Source: Candidatus Curtissbacteria bacterium RIFCSPHIGHO2_12_FULL_41_17 (GTDB lineage: Bacteria > Patescibacteriota > Microgenomatia > Curtissbacterales > GWA2-41-24). From it: 64,000 nucleotides of DNA. The stretch lies in contig MFBL01000043.1 of NCBI GenBank assembly GCA_001774945.1, forward strand, positions 1 to 64,000, given 5' to 3'. Positions 35,258 to 43,633 of this stretch are shown here, one piece after another; position 1 is the stretch's first letter; each line of letters begins with the position of its first letter. The notes beneath the pieces are model-generated. The model saw nothing but the letters and a program-made list of their open reading frames with translations, was not told where the DNA came from and made no database searches. Position numbers and translations under genes: made by a program.

Positions 35258-35881
35258 TTAATTGATGCCGCAATAATTAAAAAAACTTCGATAAATCCGC
35301 AAGCCGTTATTTTGGCTCTTCTCCGGATGAAACTGGACACCGAAAATATTATCCTTTTGTATTGCGGCTATCATCTTATGACCATAAATGAAAGTAGCCG
35401 CAACAAACTTGTTATTGCAAACAAAGTGATAACTGTGATCAAAGTAAAAATTCGTGTTGGAAGACACACGCGAAAAAAGCGGATTTTTAGAAACGGCATG
35501 AATATTATTCCAACCCACATGGGGAACTCTAATTTCCTGGCCGGGTGGAACTTTCGCTACGTGTCCACTAACCCATCCAAGACCTTTATGGAAGCCGTTT
35601 TCAACAGAATCATTCGCCAGAATTTGCATTCCCAAACATACCCCCAGGATTGGCTTTTTTCGCTTTATAACTTCATGGGCCAATACATCAACTATGCCAA
35701 TTGCTTTTAAATTTTTCATCGCCTCTGGGAAAGCTCCAACTCCCGGGAGGATATAGGCTTGTGCTCTTTTAATATCCGCAGGAGAATTAGAGATTAAAAA
35801 ATCATAACCTAAGAACGTTAGCGTATTTGCAACCGATTGGTGGTTCCCCAGTTTGTAATCTATTAATAATATTTTTTTCAT
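35258..35881 (-). CDS. hisH: HisH-like glutamine amidotransferase subunit for sugar amidation
   Basis: A 207-residue class I glutamine amidotransferase. The start is ATG 35881 (MKKILLIDYKLGN), an ATGA overlap with the upstream gene. The triad is complete: C82 in ILGVCLGMQ, H185 and E187 in VQFHPEKS. The oxyanion region has the expected PGVGAFPEAM. Family length is normal. It should release ammonia from glutamine and pass it to the HisF-like barrel next door, serving one or both PP-loop amidotransferases that flank this pair. No other histidine-synthesis gene is present. Confidence 0.9.
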   Translation of the reverse strand: MKKILLIDYKLGNHQSVANTLTFLGYDFLISNSPADIKRAQAYILPGVGAFPEAMKNLKAIGIVDVLAHEVIKRKKPILGVCLGMQILANDSVENGFHKGLGWVSGHVAKVPPGQEIRVPHVGWNNIHAVSKNPLFSRVSSNTNFYFDHSYHFVCNNKFVAATFIYGHKMIAAIQKDNIFGVQFHPEKSQNNGLRIYRSFFNYCGIN

Positions 35882-36999
35882 ATTAATGGCGTTTTTAAAA
35901 CCCATTTTCCCTGTTTGTCTTTCTTCCAAATATCTTTGTTTCTGAATGATTCAACAACTTGCCAAAATTTATTTTCTAATATTTCAATGTAGTTGCAGAA
36001 TTTTTTAATGTAATAATTGGAACATTTTCCATCATATTTTTTAACCAGATCCACCGCTTCTTCGCGGGTCATTCTACCAAATCTAATCTCTTCACATACC
36101 TCGTCCGTAACTTGTCCAAAGCCATACTTTATGTATTTGATCATTTGATTAACAATTACGAAATCATCATCCAGTGCGTTAAATGGGAAAATATGTCCGG
36201 TATTGCCCGGAGAGTCTTCCCTGATTTCCAGTCCTCTTGCTATCGAAAACTTTGCATTATCCAGCTTGGTAAAATCTCGCCAGTAGTAGCCCAAATATTG
36301 GATCTTTAACTTTCCCCATTCCAACTCTTCATCCGAAGAGTAACGATACCAAAGAGCTTGCTGTCTAGCTATATTTTCGTCCTCAAGTAACTCATCTGGG
36401 TTGCCTCCGGCAAGAGTATTTGAGTACTTCATTTTACCCGCGTCTGCCGAAATGGAGCCAACCCCTAAATCACCTAACTGAATAGCAGGATTTTCACCTA
36501 AAAAAATTAGGGGAATTTGATAAGCGATGGCAACTTTTGGGGCGCTTGCGTAAAGTGCCATTTCCGTTGATTTTGCCCAGTTACCGTATTTTAAAAAACT
36601 GCGGCGCATCAGCTTTTTCCATATTTGGGGAGCCGGAGCAATTGTTACTGTGTCAAAACCTAAGGATATTAAATTGCTAATATTGTGGGCACCTCTTTCG
36701 GTTAACTGCTCCGGAGGATAACCACAACAAACCAGCAGCGGTTTTAATCCTAGCCCATCTCGAACGTACAAAGATTGCCTAGTGCTGTCTTTCCCGCCGC
36801 TTACACCGACAATACAATCATAACCTGAAACATTATGTTTCTTTCCAAAATCGGCGATTTCCAGAAGTTCTCGTTTCCTCTGCTCCCAATCAATCTCATC
36901 AAATTTCGCTGTGAACCGACAGGGAGGACAAATGCCATCAGAGTCAAACTTTATGCCCGGCCTTGTGTCGGGCTGGACGCATTTTTTGCAGTATCTCAT
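35878..36999 (-). CDS. N-acetyl sugar amidotransferase (WbpG/PseA-like PP-loop), copy 2
   Basis: A 373-residue PP-loop enzyme. Zinc-knuckle pairs are C4/C7 and C24/C27. The PP-loop is intact (GVSGGKDSTRQSLYV, SGGKDS at 67-72). Further family segments are LIFLGENPAIQLGD, YYWRDFTKLDNAKFS, and FGRMTREEAVDLVKKYDGK. It probably adenylates and aminates an N-acetyl group to make an acetamidino sugar, as PseA is thought to do on pseudaminic acid. It overlaps hisH by four bases and the GNAT gene by four bases. About 40 residues shorter than copy 1. Confidence 0.88.
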   Translation of the reverse strand: MRYCKKCVQPDTRPGIKFDSDGICPPCRFTAKFDEIDWEQRKRELLEIADFGKKHNVSGYDCIVGVSGGKDSTRQSLYVRDGLGLKPLLVCCGYPPEQLTERGAHNISNLISLGFDTVTIAPAPQIWKKLMRRSFLKYGNWAKSTEMALYASAPKVAIAYQIPLIFLGENPAIQLGDLGVGSISADAGKMKYSNTLAGGNPDELLEDENIARQQALWYRYSSDEELEWGKLKIQYLGYYWRDFTKLDNAKFSIARGLEIREDSPGNTGHIFPFNALDDDFVIVNQMIKYIKYGFGQVTDEVCEEIRFGRMTREEAVDLVKKYDGKCSNYYIKKFCNYIEILENKFWQVVESFRNKDIWKKDKQGKWVLKTPLI

Positions 37000-37550
37000 T
37001 TTCTTTTAGGTGCATCGAATTCACTTGATAATATTCCATACTCAACAATATCCGCATACTCTCTGTCTTTAAAAAACGCTTTTCTTCTTCTTCCTTCCTC
37101 AATCATCCCCAAAGAAACGGCAAGTTTTTGCATGGCAATATTTTTTGATGACGTGCCACAATAAATTCTATTCAAATTAAGTTCGTCAAATCCGTGCTTT
37201 AAAATCAAAAGAGCAGCTTCTTTAGAATAACCTTTGTGCCAGTAGTCTTTTTCTCCCAACAATATCGTAAGCTCTCCGCTGCGGTTAACCGGGTCAATAT
37301 TTTGAAGAGCGATATTACCAATGTGCAAATTTTTGCCCGTCAAAACAATTGCCAGGACAATTTTATCTTTAGTCTTACTGCTCTGCTTAATATACTTACG
37401 CCCTTCACTGTAAGAGTAGGGGAAAGTGTTATGGGAGTTATATCTGGAGACTTCTTCATTATTTAACCACGAAACGTAATTACCTTGAAGATCTTTTTCT
37501 TCCAAGGGCCGCAAATATATGTTTTTGCCTGCCAAAAAAGGATTTCTCAT
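36996..37550 (-). CDS. GNAT N-acetyltransferase (RimJ/RimL-like), candidate PseH
   Basis: A 184-residue acyltransferase. It has the RimJ/RimL opening IYLRPLEEKDLQGNYVSWLNN, then GNIALQNIDPVNRSGELTILLGEKDYWHKGYSKEAALL with the acetyl-CoA pyrophosphate loop (HKGYSKEA), and the late NIAMQKLAVSLGM helix. A pseudaminate pathway needs an N-acetyltransferase after PseC; this is the only stand-alone GNAT in the operon and lies between amidotransferase copy 2 and the CMP-sugar synthetase. PseH identity rests on context, since motifs are shared by many GNATs. Confidence 0.82.
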   Translation of the reverse strand: MRNPFLAGKNIYLRPLEEKDLQGNYVSWLNNEEVSRYNSHNTFPYSYSEGRKYIKQSSKTKDKIVLAIVLTGKNLHIGNIALQNIDPVNRSGELTILLGEKDYWHKGYSKEAALLILKHGFDELNLNRIYCGTSSKNIAMQKLAVSLGMIEEGRRRKAFFKDREYADIVEYGILSSEFDAPKRK

Positions 37551-37558
37551 AAGCTTTA

Positions 37559-38263
37559 TTATTTAACCATCTTTTGTGCTGCCAAAAGGTCTGACGGGTT
37601 ATCAATATCCACGTTTTCGTTTTCGTCCATGATCACAAACTCTATGCTGTTGTCATCCACCAGTTTATTCATTTTCATCAGCACTTCGTATTTTGAGAAA
37701 TAAATCGCGCCGTCTTCCCTATATAAAGGTTTGTAATATTGACGGTTAACTCTCTCTTTTGGATAAAAAGGCACGTATTTATTTTTACCTTCATCAAAGC
37801 GCCATAACCTACCCCAATCGCGCACAACGCTTACAACGCTATTGCATTTTTTCTTCTGGAATAAATCCAGCGCCTCTTCAACTCTCTCTTTTCTTAAAAA
37901 GGGAGCAGTAGGGTAGAGAAGCAGCACTATATCACAACGATAACCCTCCTCGTCTTCGAGGTATTTAATTGCATGTTGTAAAACAGGTAAAGTAGGAGTT
38001 TGGTCGTCGGCTAATTCCTTTGGTCTGTCAAACGGAGTTTCGGCACCGTATTTATTGGCAATGGCCTTTATCTCACTATCATCGGTTGAAACAATCACTC
38101 TATCAATTCTTGGCACTGATAAAGCTAAACCGATTGGCCATGCTATTAGCGGTTTGCCGCCAAGAGGTAGAACATTCTTTCGTGGAATGGATTTTGAACC
38201 GCCTCTGGCGATAATGATGGCAACAATTTTTTTATGGCCGCCTTGTTTATTTTTCATTTTCAA
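37559..38263 (-). CDS. pseF: CMP-nonulosonate cytidylyltransferase (NeuA/PseF family)
   Basis: A 234-residue nucleotidyltransferase. The CTP-binding signature is IIARGGSKSIPRKN, a variant of the CMP-sialate synthetase pattern; VIVSTDDSEIKAIA and FDRPKELADDQTPTLPVLQHAI follow. The C-terminal NENVDIDNPSDLLAAQ segment is shared by PseF, LegF and NeuA. With PseB, PseC and PseI in the same operon, CMP-pseudaminate synthesis is most likely. The start overlaps the preceding gene by 17 bases; a second in-frame ATG lies six bases later. Confidence 0.9.
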   Translation of the reverse strand: MKMKNKQGGHKKIVAIIIARGGSKSIPRKNVLPLGGKPLIAWPIGLALSVPRIDRVIVSTDDSEIKAIANKYGAETPFDRPKELADDQTPTLPVLQHAIKYLEDEEGYRCDIVLLLYPTAPFLRKERVEEALDLFQKKKCNSVVSVVRDWGRLWRFDEGKNKYVPFYPKERVNRQYYKPLYREDGAIYFSKYEVLMKMNKLVDDNSIEFVIMDENENVDIDNPSDLLAAQKMVK

Positions 38264-39260
38264 TCAAATTGATTATGTTTTTAATCGGTCCTTTTATGTA
38301 ATTAACCGTTGATTTTGCTTTAAAATTTCCTTCGAGATATCTCTTAATCTCTCCTGCCAAATCACTTTTAGCAGTCACAATTTTATCACAGAGAATAGAT
38401 TTTTCTCTTATTAGCTCATTTTTAGAAAGCCCTGGCTGATACGAGACAACATTCCTTCCAACAAGATTTGCAAGATAAAGCACAATAGAGTTCATGCCAA
38501 AAACCAAACCGTGTTTTTTTAACGAATTTTTTAAATCGAGCCTGTCAATTTTTACGTTACCGTGTTTTTTCAGGTAACTGTTATATTTACTTGGGTAGTC
38601 TTTAGGGTGCAATCGGAGAGATAATTTTACATCTTGCTTCTTTAACCCCGAAAGTACTGCCAAAAGATCATCAAATACACTAAACTCGTCAAAACCAAAC
38701 ATATTTAATTTATGAGTTTTGTTAACCCTCGATAATGGTTGAGAAATAAATAATATTGAGTCATGTTCATTGCCGGAAGTTCCGAAGCCAGTTGTAAAAT
38801 ATTCAAAATAGGGATTACCGGTAACGCAAATTACTTTCGGATTAAACCCTAACTTAACCATCTCCTTTTTTGCAAGGTCATCCATCACGCAAATTAAATC
38901 CGGTAAAAATTTGAAGTCTCCCGGGTTGTTTGAAAATCTTTGAACGTAATTTGACCAGTAATCAAGGATATAAATTGATCTTATTTTGCGCTTCTTGCAG
39001 TAATATAAAACTTTCTTGTCGATAGTAGGACCAACGCTTGTTCCCGCTAAAAAAAGGTTTGGCTTAAACTTTGTCAGCATCCTTTCCAACTCTGCCTGGC
39101 TGATCTTATCAGCGTCTTTAAAATCAATATCCCATGAGCAGAAAATCTTTTTGGCGGGTCCCTCGATAATATTTAATAGAGTATGCTTTTTGAGTTTTCT
39201 TATAAGCGGGAAAACAGCATTGGCAGCTCCAGGGTCAGACGCGCTAACAACGACCCTCAT
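38247..39260 (-). CDS. GT-B-like protein of the pseudaminate locus; function not assigned
   Basis: A 337-residue soluble protein. It starts VVVSASDPGAANAVFPLI, a nucleotide-fold opening with a DPGAAN loop. Later it has YILDYWSNYVQRF, CVTGNPYFEYF, an arginine plus HP motif (LRLHPKDYPSKY) and VFGMNSIVLYLANLVGRNVV. These features fit a GT-B transferase or a nucleotide-sugar hydrolase. The pathway lacks an obvious PseG (UDP-sugar hydrolase), so this gene is one candidate for that step; a CMP-nonulosonate transferase is the other. I do not recognise the exact family. Confidence 0.5.
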   Translation of the reverse strand: MRVVVSASDPGAANAVFPLIRKLKKHTLLNIIEGPAKKIFCSWDIDFKDADKISQAELERMLTKFKPNLFLAGTSVGPTIDKKVLYYCKKRKIRSIYILDYWSNYVQRFSNNPGDFKFLPDLICVMDDLAKKEMVKLGFNPKVICVTGNPYFEYFTTGFGTSGNEHDSILFISQPLSRVNKTHKLNMFGFDEFSVFDDLLAVLSGLKKQDVKLSLRLHPKDYPSKYNSYLKKHGNVKIDRLDLKNSLKKHGLVFGMNSIVLYLANLVGRNVVSYQPGLSKNELIREKSILCDKIVTAKSDLAGEIKRYLEGNFKAKSTVNYIKGPIKNIINLIENEK

Positions 39261-40531
39261 TCTAAAAGTTCCAATTTACATTGAAGCACTTTATTAACAG
39301 CATCGAAAAAAAGATCAATTTGACGATAAGTCCTTGGATGCTGGCATATATCCGTGAATGTCAGCTCTTTCTCATACAATCTTTCAGTTACCGGACAAAG
39401 CCCTCTATCGTAATTGGTATTGTAGCCGTCGTAATCAAAAGGAAAATGGGTTTGATTGAAAACATGTTTTTCTTGAAAAAGTTTTAGGAGGTAAATGGGC
39501 TTTACATAACCTTTGGACATCGGGAAACCCTCAGCAGCCATGGCTTCAACGAATAGGTTTCTGCTTATACCTAATTTATTTTCGTCTATCTTGATGGGGA
39601 AAACGTAATAAACATGTTTTTTATCTTTATCTTCCTTTGGTAGGATAAAGCCTTCAATATCTGCAAGCTTTGATCGCAAATGATTTACAAGGTCTAACCT
39701 CTTTTCGTTTAAGAAATCTAATTTTTTAAGTTGGTAATACCCAAGCAGCGCATGGATTTCACTCATCCTAAAATTATTGCCCATAACCGGTCCCAGATGG
39801 TAATTTGGGTCTTCGTCGGCAACTATTTCTCCGTGGTTTCTCACAAGTTGTGCCCGATAGGCGCTGTGTTTATTATTCGTTACCAAAACTCCTCCCTCGC
39901 CAATTTGGATAACTTTATGAACGTTGAAACTAAAAACTCCAACGTCGGCAATAGTTCCCGTGTACTTACCTTTATATTGCGCACCAGGAGCTTGAGCATT
40001 ATCCTCAATAGTTTTAAGTTTATATTTTTTGGCGATTTTAAGAATTTGGTCAAAATCTGCCGGATTCCCAAACAGGTTAACAATCATTATCGCCTTTGTT
40101 CTTGAACTAATTACTTTTTCAATTGAGGTAGGATCAACACAAAAATTATCCTCATCGATATCCGCAAAAACCGGTACGGCTCCATTTGCCAAAATGCTTG
40201 TTGCAGATGCCGACATCGTGTATGGTGGAACGATAACTTCGTCCCCTGGTCCTATCTCAAGACTTGCGACTGCAGCTTGTAATGCGGTTGTTGCGCTATT
40301 AAAAGTGACTGCAAATCTGGATCCAAATTTCTTACAAAATAAGAATTCCAACTTTCTAACTTGTTTTCCGCCTAAGAATTTATCACCTGTTATCCCGACA
40401 AAGTCGGAAAGCGGGCCCTTACCCAGGAGTTTTATAAGAGATTCGATTTCTTTTTTGCTTATATTGTAAACAGGATCGAAAGGTTTATTTAAAATCGGCT
40501 TGCCGCCCAAAATGGCTAATTTTTTCCCCAC
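39257..40531 (-). CDS. DegT/DnrJ/EryC1/StrS-family aminotransferase
   Basis: A protein of about 424 residues. I choose GTG 40531 because a Shine-Dalgarno-like AAGGA lies seven bases upstream and the N-terminus (GKKLAILGGKPI) is then the normal one for this subfamily; the longer frame runs into the Gfo/Idh gene. The PLP lysine is in FSFNVHKVIQIGEGG; FNSATTALQAAV and IEDNAQAPGA are also present. The C-terminal segment (FPMSKGYVKPIYLL, TERLYEKELTFTDIC) is longer than average. It aminates an unknown keto-sugar, perhaps one oxidised by the adjacent dehydrogenase. Confidence 0.88.
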   Translation of the reverse strand: MGKKLAILGGKPILNKPFDPVYNISKKEIESLIKLLGKGPLSDFVGITGDKFLGGKQVRKLEFLFCKKFGSRFAVTFNSATTALQAAVASLEIGPGDEVIVPPYTMSASATSILANGAVPVFADIDEDNFCVDPTSIEKVISSRTKAIMIVNLFGNPADFDQILKIAKKYKLKTIEDNAQAPGAQYKGKYTGTIADVGVFSFNVHKVIQIGEGGVLVTNNKHSAYRAQLVRNHGEIVADEDPNYHLGPVMGNNFRMSEIHALLGYYQLKKLDFLNEKRLDLVNHLRSKLADIEGFILPKEDKDKKHVYYVFPIKIDENKLGISRNLFVEAMAAEGFPMSKGYVKPIYLLKLFQEKHVFNQTHFPFDYDGYNTNYDRGLCPVTERLYEKELTFTDICQHPRTYRQIDLFFDAVNKVLQCKLELLE

Positions 40532-41493
40532 TTTGAGTTCCTTTCTATGAGGGCTATAATTTTTAAAGCCGCCAGTGCTTCTTCTCCCCAAACGATATTG
40601 TTTTTCTTCCCTAAAAAATAATTATCAATGTTTTTGTAAACCGGGAGCAAACCGCCGGAAATATCGACGAAAAAACCCGACTGTCTGGATCTTGTAAGAA
40701 AGTTAGACGATCTCTCAACCCGATACAAGTTTAATTTATCATTTTGAATGTTTATTCTGCCATTTTCAAGCAGAATATCCATCTCAAATAGATTAAAAAA
40801 TTTATAGTCCAGCCCTTGAATAAAAGCGTTAAACCCATCCCTAAAACTAATAACGCAATCCATTGTTTTGTCGGTCTCCTTCGATGCTGCTCTGTCGAAA
40901 AATCCTTGAGCACTTTTTACGTCTGGTGAAATCTTGAGCAGCAGGTTTATAAAATGAGAACCGTTATTATATAAGCCCTTAGTGTACTTGCAGTTTATCG
41001 ACTGGACCCTACCAAATTTCCCCTCTTTGATGGATTCAATGAGTCTAATGTAACTGTCGGTAAAACCTCGAAAATAATTTACGGCAAATCCAACATTATG
41101 CTTTTTTGCCTTGTCGACAATTCTTTTTGCACTCTGGTAAGAATATGAAATCGGCTTTTCGCAAAGGATAAATTTAATCCCCGCGTCGATTGCTAGATCA
41201 CATATCTGTATATGTGAATTTGTATTGGTGGCAACAACCAAAAGATCAAGTTTCTGACTACTAATCAATTTTTTTGCTGAACTGTAAATTGCAACTTGAT
41301 GGTCTACTTTCCCCTTAAACACTTCTCGCGCCGTCGCGCTTTCATCACTAGCCGCGACTAGTTCAAAATCGTCAATGGCTTTAATAGCTGACAGATGTGT
41401 TGGGTATTTCATCCTACTAACTACATGAGGATCATCCTCGTAACCATGAGTGATTCGTCCAAGTCCAATTATTCCTGTGCTAATTTTTTTCAT
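40516..41493 (-). CDS. Gfo/Idh/MocA-family oxidoreductase
   Basis: A 325-residue Rossmann dehydrogenase. The dinucleotide loop is TGIIGLGRITHGYEDD, unusual in having a long acidic insertion after GLGRI. The EKP motif is ILCEKPISYSYQSA. A catalytic histidine is likely in GLYNNGSHFINLLLK. This group is common beside DegT aminotransferases and cytidylyltransferases in nonulosonate loci. It probably oxidises or reduces a sugar intermediate that the downstream aminotransferase uses. It overlaps pseC by four bases and the aminotransferase by 16. Confidence 0.85.
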   Translation of the reverse strand: MKKISTGIIGLGRITHGYEDDPHVVSRMKYPTHLSAIKAIDDFELVAASDESATAREVFKGKVDHQVAIYSSAKKLISSQKLDLLVVATNTNSHIQICDLAIDAGIKFILCEKPISYSYQSAKRIVDKAKKHNVGFAVNYFRGFTDSYIRLIESIKEGKFGRVQSINCKYTKGLYNNGSHFINLLLKISPDVKSAQGFFDRAASKETDKTMDCVISFRDGFNAFIQGLDYKFFNLFEMDILLENGRINIQNDKLNLYRVERSSNFLTRSRQSGFFVDISGGLLPVYKNIDNYFLGKKNNIVWGEEALAALKIIALIERNSKWGKN

Positions 41494-42605
41494 CGAAGTG
41501 CTTTTTTTAAACTCTCAATGACATACATTTGCTCATTTAATTGTAATCCGGCATACAAAGGTAAAGACAAGGCTTGATGGTAATAGCTTTCGGCGATGGG
41601 GAAATCTCCTATCTTGTAATCTTTTCGGTAGAGGCTAAAAAAATGAATCGGAATATAATGAACTTGAACACCTATTCCGTCTTTGCGCATTTTGTCAAAA
41701 ACCCTTTTCCTATTTTTAGAATTCATTCTAATTGGAAAAAGATGCCAGGCACTTTTTGCTTCTTTTTTCTCAACGGGCAATGAAACGCCATCAACATTTC
41801 TCAATTGCTTTTGGTAAATACCCCAGATTTTCCTGCGTGTTTGTATAAAGGAGTCGATTTTTTTAAGCTGGCTTGCACCAAGAGCTGCTTGTATATCGGT
41901 CATCCGAAAGTTGTAGCCAAGCGTATCCACATCGTAATACCATCCGCCTTTACTTTTAGACTCTTTCGGTCTGCTAATTCCGTGATGCCTGATCTTCTTG
42001 ATCGTTTCAAAATATCTCTTTTCGTTTGTGGCAACAGCTCCCCCCTCTCCCGTAGTAATTGCTTTGACCGGATGAAAAGAGAAGGTTGTTAAATCAGCGA
42101 TACTTCCGATTCGCCTGCCTTTATATACGCTTCCTAAAGCGTGAGAAGCATCGTCGATTAATATTAAGTGATATTTACCAGCAAGTTTTTTTAATTTATC
42201 CCAGTCGGCAGGGTGACCGGCAAAATCCACGGCAATAATCGCTCGGGTTTTTTGAGTAATTTTTTTTTGGGCTTGTTCTACATCAATCGTTATAGTATCT
42301 GGATAAACATCACAAAGAACGGGTTTAGCGCCGCAGTATAAGACACAATTGGCACTGGCAACAAAAGTGAGTGCCGGAACGATAACTTCATCTCCGGGTC
42401 CTATCCCTGCAGCTATACAGGCGGCGTGCAGGGCACATGTTCCATTTGCAACAACGCACGTATATTTGGCGCCGACGAATTTAGAAAGGGATTTTTCAAA
42501 CTGCTCTATTCTTTTTCCTTGAGTAATCCAATCAGATTTAAGAGCTTCAACTACGGATGAAATGTCACTGTCATCAATGAGCTGATGGCCATATGGAATA
42601 ACCAT
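41490..42605 (-). CDS. pseC: UDP-4-keto-6-deoxy-sugar C4 aminotransferase (PseC)
   Basis: A 371-residue PLP enzyme with PseC features: IPYGHQLIDDSDI at the N-terminus, LKSDWITQGKRIEQFE, ANGTCALHAACIAAGIGPGDEV, FVASANCVLYCGA, VDFAGHPADW, and the PLP lysine K181 in FSFHPVKAITTGEGG. WYYDVDTLGYNFRMTDIQAALG follows. It converts UDP-2-acetamido-2,6-dideoxy-L-arabino-hexos-4-ulose to the 4-amino sugar. It lies two bases from pseB, which makes that substrate, so assignment is firm. Confidence 0.94.
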   Translation of the reverse strand: MVIPYGHQLIDDSDISSVVEALKSDWITQGKRIEQFEKSLSKFVGAKYTCVVANGTCALHAACIAAGIGPGDEVIVPALTFVASANCVLYCGAKPVLCDVYPDTITIDVEQAQKKITQKTRAIIAVDFAGHPADWDKLKKLAGKYHLILIDDASHALGSVYKGRRIGSIADLTTFSFHPVKAITTGEGGAVATNEKRYFETIKKIRHHGISRPKESKSKGGWYYDVDTLGYNFRMTDIQAALGASQLKKIDSFIQTRRKIWGIYQKQLRNVDGVSLPVEKKEAKSAWHLFPIRMNSKNRKRVFDKMRKDGIGVQVHYIPIHFFSLYRKDYKIGDFPIAESYYHQALSLPLYAGLQLNEQMYVIESLKKALR

Positions 42606-42607
42606 AA

Positions 42608-43582
42608 TTAGGCTTTGACTATGCCCGAGATTTGTTTCTTAATTTCACCAACTGATAACCACTGGTCATTATTGTCACTCGTATAGCTGAATGATTTGAA
42701 ACCGCGATTAACTTTGGGAAGCGTATTAGCTGACCAGTGAATAATTGCGAAGTGGCTGCCCAAATCATGGCTATTCCTGGATTCTTCATAGCTGATCAAA
42801 ACTTCATGAATTTTCTCGCCTGGCCGTATGCCGATGACATCAATTTTTGCCTTTGGCGCGACAGCCCTTGCGATATCAACTATTTTAACGCTGGGTATTT
42901 TTGGCACGAAAATTTCTCCTCCCGCCATTTTACCAAGACATTTTAAGACGAAATCCACTCCTTGTTCTAAAGTTATCCAAAATCTTGTCATTCGGGTATC
43001 TGTAATATTTAACCGATTCCCTTTTGCCTGTTCTATAAAGGCCGGCACCACACTGCCTCTTGAACCAACCACGTTGCCATACCTTACAACGCTAAGTCTG
43101 GTTTTTGTTGCACCAGCGTAAACGTTGCCCTGAACAAATAATTTTTCAGCAACCATTTTGGTCGCTCCATACAAATTCACCGGAGAAACCGCTTTGTCGG
43201 AAGAAACCAATATAGCTTTTTTAACTCCTGTATCAATTGCCGCTTCAATGACATTTTGACTGCCCAAAATGTTTGTTTTTACCGCTTCATACGGATTGTA
43301 TTCCAAAATCGTCACCTGTTTTAAGGCAGCGGCATGGATTACAATGTCGGCGTCGTACATAGCGCGTTTAAGCCTTTCAAGATCTCGAACGTCTCCGATA
43401 AAAAAGCGCAGCCGTTTATCATTATCGTAAATTCGCGCGAGTTCATACTGTTTAAACTCGTCTCTTGAGAATACGCGGATGATGCCGCGGAAGGAATTGC
43501 CTGATAGCACCTTGGCGATAAACGCCTTTCCGAAAGAGCCAGTGCCGCCGGTTAAGAGGATTGTTTGATTGGTTAGTTTCAC
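42608..43582 (-). CDS. pseB: UDP-GlcNAc 4,6-dehydratase (inverting), PseB
   Basis: A 324-residue SDR with a GTG start. The NADP loop is LTGGTGSFGKAFI, followed by VFSRDEFKQYELARIY, GDVRDLERL, AAALKQVTILEYNPYEAVKTN and VSSDKAVSPVNLYGATKMVAEK. The SSDKA and YGATK blocks with RDEFKQYE are specific to the PseB/FlaA1 group. It dehydrates and epimerises UDP-GlcNAc, the first step of pseudaminic acid synthesis. A TAAAAT hexamer (43609-43604 on the minus strand) 21 bases before the start suggests this could begin the pseudaminate transcript. Confidence 0.95.
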   Translation of the reverse strand: MKLTNQTILLTGGTGSFGKAFIAKVLSGNSFRGIIRVFSRDEFKQYELARIYDNDKRLRFFIGDVRDLERLKRAMYDADIVIHAAALKQVTILEYNPYEAVKTNILGSQNVIEAAIDTGVKKAILVSSDKAVSPVNLYGATKMVAEKLFVQGNVYAGATKTRLSVVRYGNVVGSRGSVVPAFIEQAKGNRLNITDTRMTRFWITLEQGVDFVLKCLGKMAGGEIFVPKIPSVKIVDIARAVAPKAKIDVIGIRPGEKIHEVLISYEESRNSHDLGSHFAIIHWSANTLPKVNRGFKSFSYTSDNNDQWLSVGEIKKQISGIVKA

Positions 43583-43633
43583 AACAACTGTGTTTGAATG
43601 AGTATTTTAGCCCAATACGTAAGTAAAAACAAA

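Noticed and set aside
34385..35881. HisH/HisF as part of a histidine biosynthesis operon
   Set aside because: No other his genes are present, HisF lacks Asp11, and PP-loop amidotransferases flank the pair.
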